A DNA stretch of 64,000 bases from Mesostigma viride (lineage: Eukaryota; Streptophyta; Mesostigmatophyceae; Mesostigmatales; Mesostigmataceae): the NCBI GenBank assembly GCA_009746045.1, contig RPFO01000127.1:648050-712049 (forward strand). The letters are read 5' to 3'. The translations under genes were made by a program, and so were the position numbers. Positions 22,601-32,268 of this stretch are shown in pieces (position 1 is the stretch's first letter; each line of letters opens with the position of its first letter). The notes beneath the pieces were generated by a model. The model did no database searches, was not told the origin of the DNA, and was given only the letters and a program-made list of their open reading frames with translations.

Positions 22601-25600
22601 TCCACCGCCACCATACTCATAGGGAGGCGAGCCACCGGCAGGCTCCATGCCCCATCGGGGCCCCACCCCTCGGGCATGGCCAGAACCCTCCCTCAGCCTC
22701 CCCACCTGGTCTAGCGCGTCAAAGCACTGCCGCAGAAGCGCCTGCAGAGCCAGCACCTGCGCGTACTGCTGCCCCACGTCCCTCCCCACTGCCCCTCCCG
22801 CACCATCATACTCTCCCGATCCATCGTCACGTCCCAAACCATCATATTCCCCATCCTCCCCACTGTCCCCAGGCGCCCCCTCTCGGCTCCCCGTGCCCGC
22901 ACGTTGCCGCGATCGCGCCTGCGGCATCCTCTGGTTGCGATCCGATGCCGCGATGTCGCCCGCTTGGGCCGTGCCAGACTCCTCTCGGGGCACAACCGCC
23001 CCCGCTGCCAGTACAGCTGCTGCTGCTCCTGCTGCTACTGATGTTGATGCTTGCGCACGCACTGCCCGATGGAACTCCCCCCGGATGCGCTCGAGCAGCT
23101 CCTGTTGCCGGGCCAGCGCTGCTTCCGCAGACGCCAGCATCGCCTCCTTGTCGCTCAGCTCCTCGTCCTTCTTGGATAGCTCGGCCATCAGGTCCTGTGG
23201 CAGCCAGCGGAAGAAGAGGAGAGGACAGGGGCACACCATGAGGATGGGGTGGGGTTAACCATCAGCATCACATTAGCTCCGCCATCAGGTCTTGCGGATG
23301 CCAGCATAGGGAGAGGACATGCGAGGGATGGGCCATGGGGGAAGAACCACAGCTGCACCATCAGGTCCTGGGGGTGGAGGGTCGCCAACGGGGAGAAGAG
23401 AGGAGAGGGGATAGACCGTGGGCGTAGGAAGGGGAGGATAGGAGCAGCATTGCCACCCCTCGGACATCAGCTCCTGGGGTTGAAAGGGGCAGGTAGGACC
23501 GGCTGTTTGGGGTGTGGTGGCGTGAGGGGAGAGAATAGAGGCTTGGGCCCTGTGGGTAGGACAGGACGAATCATGATTATCCGCCACCATGCTATGAATG
23601 AATATCCGCCACCGTATTATGAACACATATAGGCCATCATGTTCTGGGGTTGAGGCTGCCACAGGAACGGCAGTGGGTTGGGCCATGCGTGTGCACGTAG
23701 GGATTTCTTAGATAAAAAAACTGATGCTTTACCACCAGAGCACTGCATCTCCTCCTCCCTTGAATGGAAGCAGCCCCCCCCCACCACCTGCATCGCACTA
23801 TTCCACTTGGCCCTCACCTGCATGACGGCATGCTACTTCACCTGCATGACAGTATGTCCTAATCCTTCCCCACCTGCATGACCGCGTCGCGCACGTCGAC
23901 CTCGTTCCGCAGCGCCGCCACCAGCTCCCGCGCCTCCTCCTCCTCGTACCCTTGCAACCCTTCCTCCATCTCCTTCCTCCTTTGCGGCTTGCCCTCCTTG
24001 TCCTCCTGTGACACCCCTTGGCCTCCATCGTCCCTCTCTTGCTCCTCGCGCCCTCCGTTGTCCCCCATGGGGATGCTGCCCCCCTGTTCGCCCACCACAC
24101 GGTTCCCCCCTTGCTTCTTTTTGACCTCCTCGCCCTTTTCCCTGACTGCAACCGCCCGGTCGCCCTTGCCCACCACCTTGTCGCTTCCGCTTGCACTCGG
24201 CTTACGCCCGCGTGCATTTCCCCCACCCGCGCGCTCTCCCCGTTCCCCACCACCCATCCCTCGCGTTTCCCCCCTGCCACCTGCCACCACGGGCGCGCCC
24301 TCCGCTGACGTCACCTCGCCGTCACCATCATCGTACCCGGGGCTGGGCCACAGGCCGCGGCGAGTCAGGCTCCACTCCTTGTCGTCCAAGTGACTGCTGG
24401 AATGGACGGTTCCATTTCCAGTCCGTTCCATGGTACTGCTGGTGCCCGCACCTTGCGGCGTCTCGGGAGCACCGCCATGGCCGCCCCTGTGCTGTCCCTG
24501 GCCCGCGGCCCCCTTGGCCTCGGGCACTTGACCCACCCCTGACCCTCTAGACAACCGCCGCACGTCACCACCGCCCCCGTCGCCCACCTGGTTAGTATAA
24601 ATAAACGGAGAGCTGCCATCGATGGACATGGCCGGGGGAGTGGATGCGCCGCTGTCGCTGCTTCTCTCGCTGCCACCGCCCCACAGGGCGGCGGAGTAGC
24701 GCCGGTCATCAACCAGCCAGTGGCCGAGGGAAGGCAGCGGGGGCGCCTGGGTGGGGGCGTCCGCGGCACTTCTGGTGTCTGCTGCAGCTGCCACCGCTGC
24801 GACGCCCGGGTCGGTCTGCGATGGTTCCGCACCGGACTGGCCACCGACGCTGGGTGCCATGAAGGTGGCGCTGTTGAGAACACCCTGCCATCATGATCAG
24901 AATATATCATGGCGAGGGACAGGCAAGCAGGACCAACCGACAGCTGATTGTGGTTCCTTGTAAGGAGAATTGGTGGTGGCCGCAGTCGTGGAACAACATG
25001 GACCTCGTGGTGGTGGTTGGTGACCATGTAACATAGCTGCAGTGAACAAGGCTGCAGTGCACCGCAGCCCACCTCCATACCATCACCCACCTCCATACCA
25101 TCACCTCCATACCATCACCCAAGCTGATTTACGCCCAGAACCTGGAACAGCCAAGAGATGAAAGAGCCAGTCAGTCTTCAAGATGTACGTAGCATCCCCG
25201 TAACAGAATCGAATGGGACCTGTAACATCATTCTGTTAGTGCACCTCTAAGTTCTTAATATGTAACAGGGCAAAGCAGACTAGACTATTTGCTTCCCTGG
25301 TGGCAACAGGCCCGGCCTCCTACTACGGGCAGCCCGACCAGACCGCAAAATAACTGCCACACGGGAAAAACCGCTGTCCTGGACGAGCCACTGGAATAGA
25401 ACACCCACCGCACAGGGGAAATCACCATACGGGCACCAAACGAACCACCACAACTTCAACGTGCCTCGCATGGGGAGGGCCGCCGTACTGGAACACCTGT
25501 TACACTCAAAAGTGAAACAATGCACCGGAACATTCATCATCTATCGCTCGATGGAAACTGCCGCTCTGGAACATCTGCTGCACGAGGGAAAGAGCTCCAC

Positions 25601-28600
25601 CTGCACCAGACCAGAAACGAACCACCACACTAGAACATTCGCTACACTTGGAAAGGACAGCCACACTGAAAATTCTGCCGCACTGGACATTTATCGCACT
25701 GAACACTTGTCGCACCTGCACGTAGTCTAGCAGAGCCTCCCGGTCGGCCGATAACTCTTCCACCCGCAACCGCAGCTCTGCGAGCTCAGCCTGGGCGCCC
25801 GTGTTCCCTTCGCTGTCGCCCCCCGCTTGATCTTGATCGCGCTCGGTCGCCTGTTTGATGACTTCCGTCACACGCCCCCGCCAGTAAGACACCTCCGCCT
25901 GGTCCGTGAAGGTGGCATGCAGGCAAGACCGTGGGATGGGGGCATAACGAGGGCATGCAGCAACAGGCTTATTGGTTTATAGCTGGCATCTACGTATGTC
26001 TGCAGAAGTCATGTACCGACAAGCTTCCTGACGATAACAGAAAGAGACTAAGGCGCACATCACATGCCTCGCCCAGGGGCAGGACTGGGATGCACCCTCA
26101 CGCGACCATGTCACTCTTGGACGCGTTAACGTCTTTGGCATCCTTCTCAGTGCTGCATCCTCCATTTTAAACTCTTGCATCCTTTGTTAAAAATCCTCAC
26201 ATCCTTCCTGTACTTGGTGAAGGGAAACAATCACCGTTGGAAAACAAGCTATGCTGATATGCCATGGTTGGATGCGAAATTATGGAACTGGAACAGGATA
26301 CGAAAATTGGGATCCACCCACCTGACGAGAGGTTGTCTTGCGTAGCTATACATAGACGAATGGGGCAGGTACCTTGGCATGTAAAGGACAGCAGCCAAGC
26401 GAGCGCGGTACAGTGTAGAAACAGTTGCTTGCAGCTTTATAGTCCAGAATGGAGGTGCAAATCTAAATTGATTTTTTCCTTGCTTCCGCCATGTTTATGC
26501 TTTGTTTCCTTTCCTGTCGGAGTTCCCTCCTTTGAACTTCCCCTCCGCAAATCCACCTAAAACTGCTGTTTACTCCAACCATGCGCCCCCGCCTGCAACT
26601 CTGCCATTGTACTCGTTCTTCCTGCTGGTCCCCGGGCACTTGTCATCGGATTTCCCTGCCTTTGTTGGTAGCTGTGCGCCCCCCCTTGAAAACGTTCCCC
26701 TTGTCCTTGCTTGCCTTTCTGAGTCCAGCTGCGTTGTAAACCCACCTGGAATCTGCCTGTGCAACGTGCCCATGCCGATGTAAGACCGCACTACTACTGT
26801 CCATGCCCACCTTATTTCGTAGCCATGCCCCCTTACCTGGAAACTCTCCATGTCCGCCAGTGCAACGTGCCCATGCTGATCTACAACTGCACTTCTACCG
26901 TTCGTGCCAATACCTCTGATCACGCAGCCATACCTGGAAACTCTCCACGTCCGCCTGCAGCGAGGCGGCCTCGATCCACTCGGCCCCGTCGCGCAGGCCT
27001 GCAGCGTGCGCACGCTTGTCCAGCGCGTTGCGTAGGCCAGCGATCACGCGCGCCTGCTCCGCGCTGTTATGGCGCTCCGCACCCAGCTGGGCCTGGGGGG
27101 GGATGGAAGATAGAGATGGGTGGGTGGGTGGGTGGGTGGGTGGGTGGGTGGGTGGGTGGGTGGGTGGGTGGGTGGGTGGGTGGGTGGGTGGGTGGGTGGG
27201 TGGGTGGGTGGGTGGGTGGGTGGGTGGGTGGGTGGGTGGGTGGGTGGGTGGGTGGGTGGGTAGGTGGGGAAGTTATGGTGAATGTTGAATGGTGAGGGTG
27301 GGGGAGGGGATGGCGAACCGTGAGTGTCGTAATCTAGCTCTACCACAGAGATGTAGAGCAGGGAGATTAACAGCATCGGGGTGGGGGGGTGGGGAGAGGG
27401 GCTACGCGTGGTAGGGATGTCGACCAGATGATGGGAAGAGGGAGGGTCGACGAAGGGTTGTGGGAAGATAATAACACAAGATAATATCACAAGATAATTT
27501 CGTACAATGGATAAGGTAAGGCTTCGCCGATGGTGGGTGTGACACGTAGCCACGATGCATGGGACATGGTTGATGCAAGTTGTTGATGGGACGCGGCGGA
27601 GGGGATGTGGCGGATGGAAGTTGGGGGCACATGGTGTTCGGACAAAAGAGTAACTGATAACCACTGGTGCTGCGCGGGGAGAGGCACCGTATGCCAGTAT
27701 ACCAGTATACCTGGCGGACTTATGACAGCTAACCATCCACCAGAGATGCAATTGGGGTTCTGTGTGAGTCGTGGGATTGTTAACGCTGGCCAGTGCATGC
27801 GTCAGCCTATTGGCGGCATCAGGACGACATGGGCCCCAAGGCCCATGGGCACCGGCCATTTGACAGGAATGATACCAAAAAACTATCGTTCGTAACTATC
27901 TGAATAGAGCACATTGACACGTATCGCCGCACCTGCGCACGGTCACAGCCTGAGGACATAGAAGGGGCCCACGCCATAAGCATAAACCCAGGCTGTCAAG
28001 GGCCCGGTACCTAGCATTCAACAGTAGGATCCCTATACCAACAACTTGTACCAACAGTCACATGCGCCAGCACACAACGCACAGGTACCTGCGCCTGCTA
28101 CGATCGTTCTTTACACCGCCTGCACGCTGCATGCGCCACCACAGGTACCTGCGCCTGCTACGATCGTTCTTTACACCGCCTGCACGCTGCATGCGCCACC
28201 ACAGGCACCTGCGCCTGCTACAATCGTTCTTTACACCGCCTGCACGCTGCATGCGCCACCACAGGTACCTGCGCCTGCTACAATCGTTCTTTACACCGCC
28301 TGCACGCTGCATGCGCCACCACAGGTACCTGCGCCTGCTACAATCGTTCTTTACACCGCCTACACGCTGCATGCGCCACCACAGGTACCTGCGCCTGCTA
28401 CAATCGTTCTTTACACCGCCTGCACGCTGCATGCGCCACCACAGGTACCTGCGCCTGCTACAATCGTTCTTTACACCGCCTGCACGCTGCATGCGCCACC
28501 ACAGGTACCTGCGCCTGCTACAATCGTTCTTTACACCGCCTGCACGCTGCATGCGCCACCACAGGTACCTGCGCCTGCACGCGCGCCTCCCGCTCGGTCG

Positions 28601-31600
28601 CCAGCTGTCCCTTGGCCTCGTGCAGCGCGTCCTCCAGCCGAACCGCGCGGCGCAGCGCCCCCCCCATGCCCCCGTGGGAGCGGAGCAGCGCGCCCTCGAG
28701 CTTGGTCAGCTGCGCTTCCGCGTGCGCACGCTTGGCGTCTGGGCGCAGGGGTAGCAGGAGGCGGCATCACACAGATGACAGGGAATGTGTGGTCAGGGGA
28801 TGTGTCTACTGTTCATGCTCTCCTTCTTACAGTCGATACAGGTCGGAGTCGTGCGGATGACAGGGGATGTGTGGTCAGGGGATGTGTCTACTGTTCATGC
28901 TCTCCTTCTTACAGTCGATACAGGTCGGAGTCGTGCGGATGACAGGGAATGTGTGGTCAGGGGATGTGTCTACTGTTCATGCTCTCCTTGTTACAGTCGA
29001 TACAGGTCGGAGTCGTGCGGATGACAGGGGATGTGTGGTCAGGGGATGTGTCTACTGTTCATGCTCTCCTTGTTACAGTCGATACAGGTCGGAGTCGTGC
29101 GGATGACAGGGGATGTGTGGTCAGGGGGTGTGTCTACTGTTCATGCTCTCCTTGTTACAGTCGATACAGGTCGGAGTCGTGCGGATGACAGGGAATGTGT
29201 GGTCAGGGGGTGTGTCTACTGTTCATGCTCTCCTTCTTACAGTCGATACAGGTCGGAGTCGTGCGGATGACAGGGAATGCGTGGTCAGGGGGTGGGTCTA
29301 CTGTTCATGCTCTCCTTCTTACAGTCGATACAGGTCGGAGTCGTGCGGATGACAGGGGATGTGTCTATTGGCTGTCTCATATGATACCTGGTAAATATAT
29401 ACACGAATGCACACTACAAACTGCCCAAGCCCTCCAGTGGGGGGGGCGGTTCCCTACACTGTAGCTACTGTAGCTTCTAGCAAAGCATATGTTCGTCCTT
29501 ACGTCCTATCCCTGGGCAGCGTGCCATGAGCTATTTGCTTACATTGCATGAACAAAATGAAACCATGTGCGGGGAAAGGGGCCAGAAGAAATGCAACTGC
29601 TTATAAAGATGGCAAACCTTAAAAAAATCATTCGCGGGGAAAGGGGAAGGAATTTAGATCGAATGCATGATAAACGGCACGGAAAAAATATTGCAGGTGC
29701 TTGTATGCAGTGCTGCATTCGGCGCCACACCCATAGGCAATCCGCGCCGGCAGATACCCGCATCCGGCTTTTTTCGACATGGCCGGCCCGGCTGGCCTTG
29801 CAATGGTCGGCGTGGCAACCCCCCTGCTCTCACACCCAGGCCCATATGCTTGCAAGCAAAGTCCTTAGGCTTGCACCGCGCACCTTGCACTGCATCGGCT
29901 ACGCAACGCGGTTGCCGGCACGTCGCAGGCTGTGGGAAAAAGACAAAAAGGCACTGCTTGTAAGTTTGCAGAAACAGATGACCCGCATGCAGGCAAAACG
30001 GCAAGCACCGAGTACATAAGCTGCCCGGGTCGGTACGTGCCTGCCTGCGCCCGGTCGTTGACCAGCACGTCCACGCGCATGCGCAGGCTGGCCAGCTCTC
30101 GCTCGTCCTCCGCCTTGGCGGCACGGAGCTCGTGGATCTCCCGCAGTAATCCTTGCACCTGCCAGCACGCAAGCAGAGGCAGGACCAAGTGAGAGGCAGG
30201 CATGCAACCAGGACCGAGTGAGAGGCAGAGACAGAGAGGCCGGGAGCAGTTTAGTGCAGTTGATGACATGCACCCACCGCACACAACAAATACGCACAAC
30301 GCAGGTTAATATTGCTAATCCTGGGGCACAGGCATCTGATAACGCGCGCTCACAGACGAAATTGCCGGCTGGTAGCCTTCCCTTGTACCCATGCAGTTTT
30401 CCATGATGTGTGGCAGTGGAGTTGTATGTACCCCCTACGTCAGACAGAACAAAACGCATAATAACGCATTCATCAGTGTTCAACGCATAATAACCCAAAA
30501 CGCATAATAACCAAAAAAGCATAATAAACCAAAACCCAATCATCCGCGAGCCCCACAACCCCCCACCCCCTAGACCAGCCCCGCACCATCCGCGTTCCTC
30601 GCCCACCCACCCCACCCCACCCCCTCCCACCCCAATCGACCTTGACTAAGTACTAGCGACAATCTGGTCGCCATCTCCTCATACACACTGAGGACTGGCA
30701 CTGACACCCAGTAGGGCCCATTGACAGGGAAAGCATGGGCCGTCTTACTACCCCGAGAATTCGGGTGGCTGTGATCATCTGGGCGGGGCACAGTCATGCG
30801 AAATCACGGAACGGGGAGTAACCGCAGGAGTGCCCTGACCACGGTTTCTCCCTCCCCAGGGTACACTGGCCTGACGACGGACTTCACTGACTTCATGGCC
30901 CTTAAAGGTTCAGAGCTTAAGCGCACCCCCGGTGGTCGCTGTTGTAACAGAATGCGTACTGGAAGCCTCGATTAAAAAGGTAAGAGCTGTCCAAGGGACT
31001 GACCAAACAATAATTTGGCTCCGTCAAACCAGGCTGCCGCAGGGGGGGAAGCGGCATGGCACGCCTGCAGGTATGCATGCTTGCAACTGTGCTTGCAACA
31101 ATGCTTGCAATGGTGCATGCAGGTGGAAACGGGGCCGCATCGCCTACCTATATTCCACAAGAATATAAATAGGAAAATACAAGAAAGTCCACAATGTAGC
31201 CGGGCTGGCAGCGCTACCTGCTGCTTCGAAGGGCCGCCACGTAATGAACCCGAGTCCTGCACACAGCACCCTCCCTCAGGACATGATGCACGTCCGCCTA
31301 CCCCATTCGCCACCTGCACAAGACTGACTTGGTGACCAGCTGGAGAGTAGCTACCCACAGCAGTCGGGCCGCCGCAAGACATATCCTGTCCCTTCTGCTG
31401 ATCGCCGCAAGACATGTGCTGTCCCTTCTGCTGATCGCCGCAAGACATGTGCTGGTTGTCTCCTTGACATGCTGTCACTTCACCAAAAACAGTTGGTGAT
31501 CGCCACGACGTACTGTACTCTGATAGCGTGCATGACGAGATGTGTTTATTGTACACTGTTCCACATTGCTCTCACTCATATCCTAGTAGAGGTGCCCTAT

Positions 31601-32268
31601 AATATAGACACTAGTATCTCTGTGCCATGATGTATATACTTTAGTATCCCTATAATGTATTATCTTCCATCGACCCATACCTTCCTCTCGGCCGCCTCAC
31701 GCATCCTCTCCACTACATCCGCGCGGTGAACCGCATCCTCCTTCTCCCGCCGCTGCAGTGCAATCGATGACACCACGTAAGCGGGGTTGTTCCGTACTTC
31801 CACGGGGCGGCGCGGGCTGACGCTACGGCTGGCGCGGCGCCCACTTTTGTCCAGACCATGCGAGGCGCTCGCCGACCTCCGCACTTTCGATGCGGATCGG
31901 GTCCGGTCGTCGGGGTCCCTCTGCGAACGCCCTCGGCGTACCGTCGATAAGTCCAACCCGGAGGCCATGCCATCTGGTAGCTGGTCAGGGGGGGCCAATG
32001 GCAGCGGGACCTGTAGATCCGGAGCGACCTGGCGTAGTTTGTGGTGGCAGAGGGCCTGGTAACGTTGCATCGTCTCGATTTTCACGGACATTGCCATCAT
32101 TTCCTCTGCCTGCACTCTCAGCTTTTCGCGTAGCAGCAACGTGTAGTCGACGCCCATGCCATCGGCAGAGTTGATGCTGCTGCTGTTGTCATGTTCGTCG
32201 GCAAGGCCGTCCGCCTGCGACATCATGGAGTGCGCCTCCCCTCCCGTGTCGGAGTCGGAGAACGGCAT
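13674..32268 (-). CDS. Giant coiled-coil, low-complexity protein (3303 aa), eight exons
   Basis: Not recognised as a named family. Exons in transcript order: 32268-31681, 30158-30041, 28738-28569, 27092-26934, 25898-25716, 24884-23874, 23194-21185, 19346-13674 (TAG). Every phase closes, giving 3303 residues. An in-frame stop six codons upstream supports the start. Residues 1-196 are acidic then basic/Ser-rich, with a helix containing [20 protein letters not shown]. Residues 197-406 (exons 2-5) read as continuous coiled coil, e.g. [20 protein letters not shown] and [20 protein letters not shown]. Another coil opens exon 7 ([20 protein letters not shown]). Residues about 1173-1328 are six 27-residue Asp/Gly/Ala-rich repeats. 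The last 1890 residues are mostly disordered, with poly-Ala, poly-Gln and acidic runs and short helical islands. The make-up resembles scaffold proteins of centrioles, cilia or the cytoskeleton; that role is inference. The exon 2 donor appears to be GC, not GT. Confidence 0.8.
19350..19385. repeat. Poly-G (transcript poly-C) tract at the acceptor of exon 8
   Basis: About 27 G followed by agggg on the plus strand. In the transcript this is a C-only polypyrimidine tract directly before the cag acceptor of the giant gene's last exon. Confidence 0.85.
20057..20245. repeat. GAGTGC hexamer microsatellite
   Basis: About 31 uninterrupted copies of gtgcga inside the last intron of the giant gene. It is open in several frames, which explains the long Arg-Val, Ser-Ala and His-Ser ORFs. 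Confidence 0.95.
20270..20890. repeat. 11-bp minisatellite accaaccatgc
   Basis: About 55 almost perfect head-to-tail copies of an 11-bp unit. The first two or three carry cacgc instead of catgc. It sits in the same intron as the hexamer array, 25 bp away. Since 11 is not a multiple of 3 and the unit has no stop in any frame, all frames stay open across it. Confidence 0.95.
21101..21195 (-). repeat. Duplicated splice donor at exon 7 of the giant gene
   Basis: The true donor GAG|GTGAGTGGCAAGTAATG (exon end 21185) is followed 61 bp into the intron by CAAG|GTGAGTGACAAGGAATG, both running on into TGGTGGTTGA. The second copy keeps a perfect GTGAGT donor. Confidence 0.8.
21422..21907 (-). repeat. 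Coding 81-bp minisatellite (six units)
   Basis: Six contiguous 81-bp units within exon 7 of the giant gene each encode 27 residues of the type [27 protein letters not shown]. The copies differ by only a few bases, pointing to recent expansion or homogenisation. Unit length divisible by three preserves the frame. Confidence 0.9.
23195..23660 (-). repeat. Array of ghost acceptors upstream of exon 7
   Basis: The true acceptor plus exon start reads CCACAG|GACCTGATGGCCGAGC at 23194. Related copies lie upstream in the intron: GCAAGACCTGATGGCGGAGC near 23290, CCCCAGGACCTGATGGTGCA near 23365, CCCCAGGAGCTGATGTCCGA near 23470 and CCCCAGAACATGATGGCC near 23650. Spacing is 75-180 bp and divergence rises with distance. 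Confidence 0.75.
23780..23885 (-). repeat. Array of ghost donors downstream of exon 6
   Basis: The true donor GTCATGCAG|GTGGGG (exon end 23874) is followed in the intron by GTCATGCAG|GTGAAG, GTCATGCAG|GTGAGG and GCGATGCAG|GTGGTG at about 30-bp spacing. Confidence 0.75.
25380..25716. repeat. Degenerate minisatellite in giant-gene intron 5
   Basis: Loosely repeated blocks of the form ccgc-actggaacatctgctgca and accaccaca, from the exon 5 donor outward. Divergence is too high to fix a unit length by eye. Confidence 0.45.
26741..26957 (-). repeat. Duplicated end of exon 4 with donor sites
   Basis: The exon 4 end GGACGTGGAGAGTTTCCAG|G followed by TATGG (26934) recurs as GGACATGGAGAGTTTCCAG|G followed by TAAGG with boundary at 26837, and as GGCAGATTCCAG|GTGGG at 26746. 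The spacings are 97 and 91 bp. The second copy is the better donor by consensus. Confidence 0.8.
27115..27262. repeat. (TGGG)n microsatellite
   Basis: About 36 copies of gggt on the plus strand in intron 3 of the giant gene, 20 bp upstream of the exon 4 acceptor. The plus strand can form G-quadruplexes. The transcript carries cccac repeats, which may act as its pyrimidine tract. Confidence 0.95.
28081..28579 (-). repeat. 60-bp minisatellite carrying the exon 3 donor in every unit
   Basis: Eight full 60-bp units (28081-28560), nearly identical, run directly into exon 3 at 28569. In the transcript each unit contains GCAGGCGCAG|GTACCTGTGG, identical to the true junction. The real donor is therefore followed by eight equal-strength copies. 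Confidence 0.95.
28766..29365. repeat. 82-bp minisatellite in giant-gene intron 2
   Basis: About seven units of 82 bp, each with gatgacagggatgtgtggtc, ctactgttcatgctctcctt and cgatacaggtcggagtcgtg. It begins 28 bp upstream of the exon 3 acceptor. Each unit includes GACTGTAAGAAGG in the transcript sense, a possible weak donor. Confidence 0.95.
30456..30540. repeat. Short cgcataataac tandem repeat
   Basis: Four to five imperfect copies of a 16-18 bp AT-rich unit (cgcataataacccaaaa) in giant-gene intron 1. Confidence 0.6.
31370..31470. repeat. 33-bp repeat ending in a dispersed 20-bp motif
   Basis: Two and a half copies of a 33-bp unit (cgccgcaagacatgtgctgt cccttctgctgat) in giant-gene intron 1. 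The last partial copy merges with gctggttgtctccttgacat, the reverse complement of the SINE-like family's start. Confidence 0.65.

Noticed and set aside
28046-28942. 298-codon plus-strand ORF with regular Cys/Pro repeats
   Set aside because: Translation of the 60-bp minisatellite plus antisense of exon 3.
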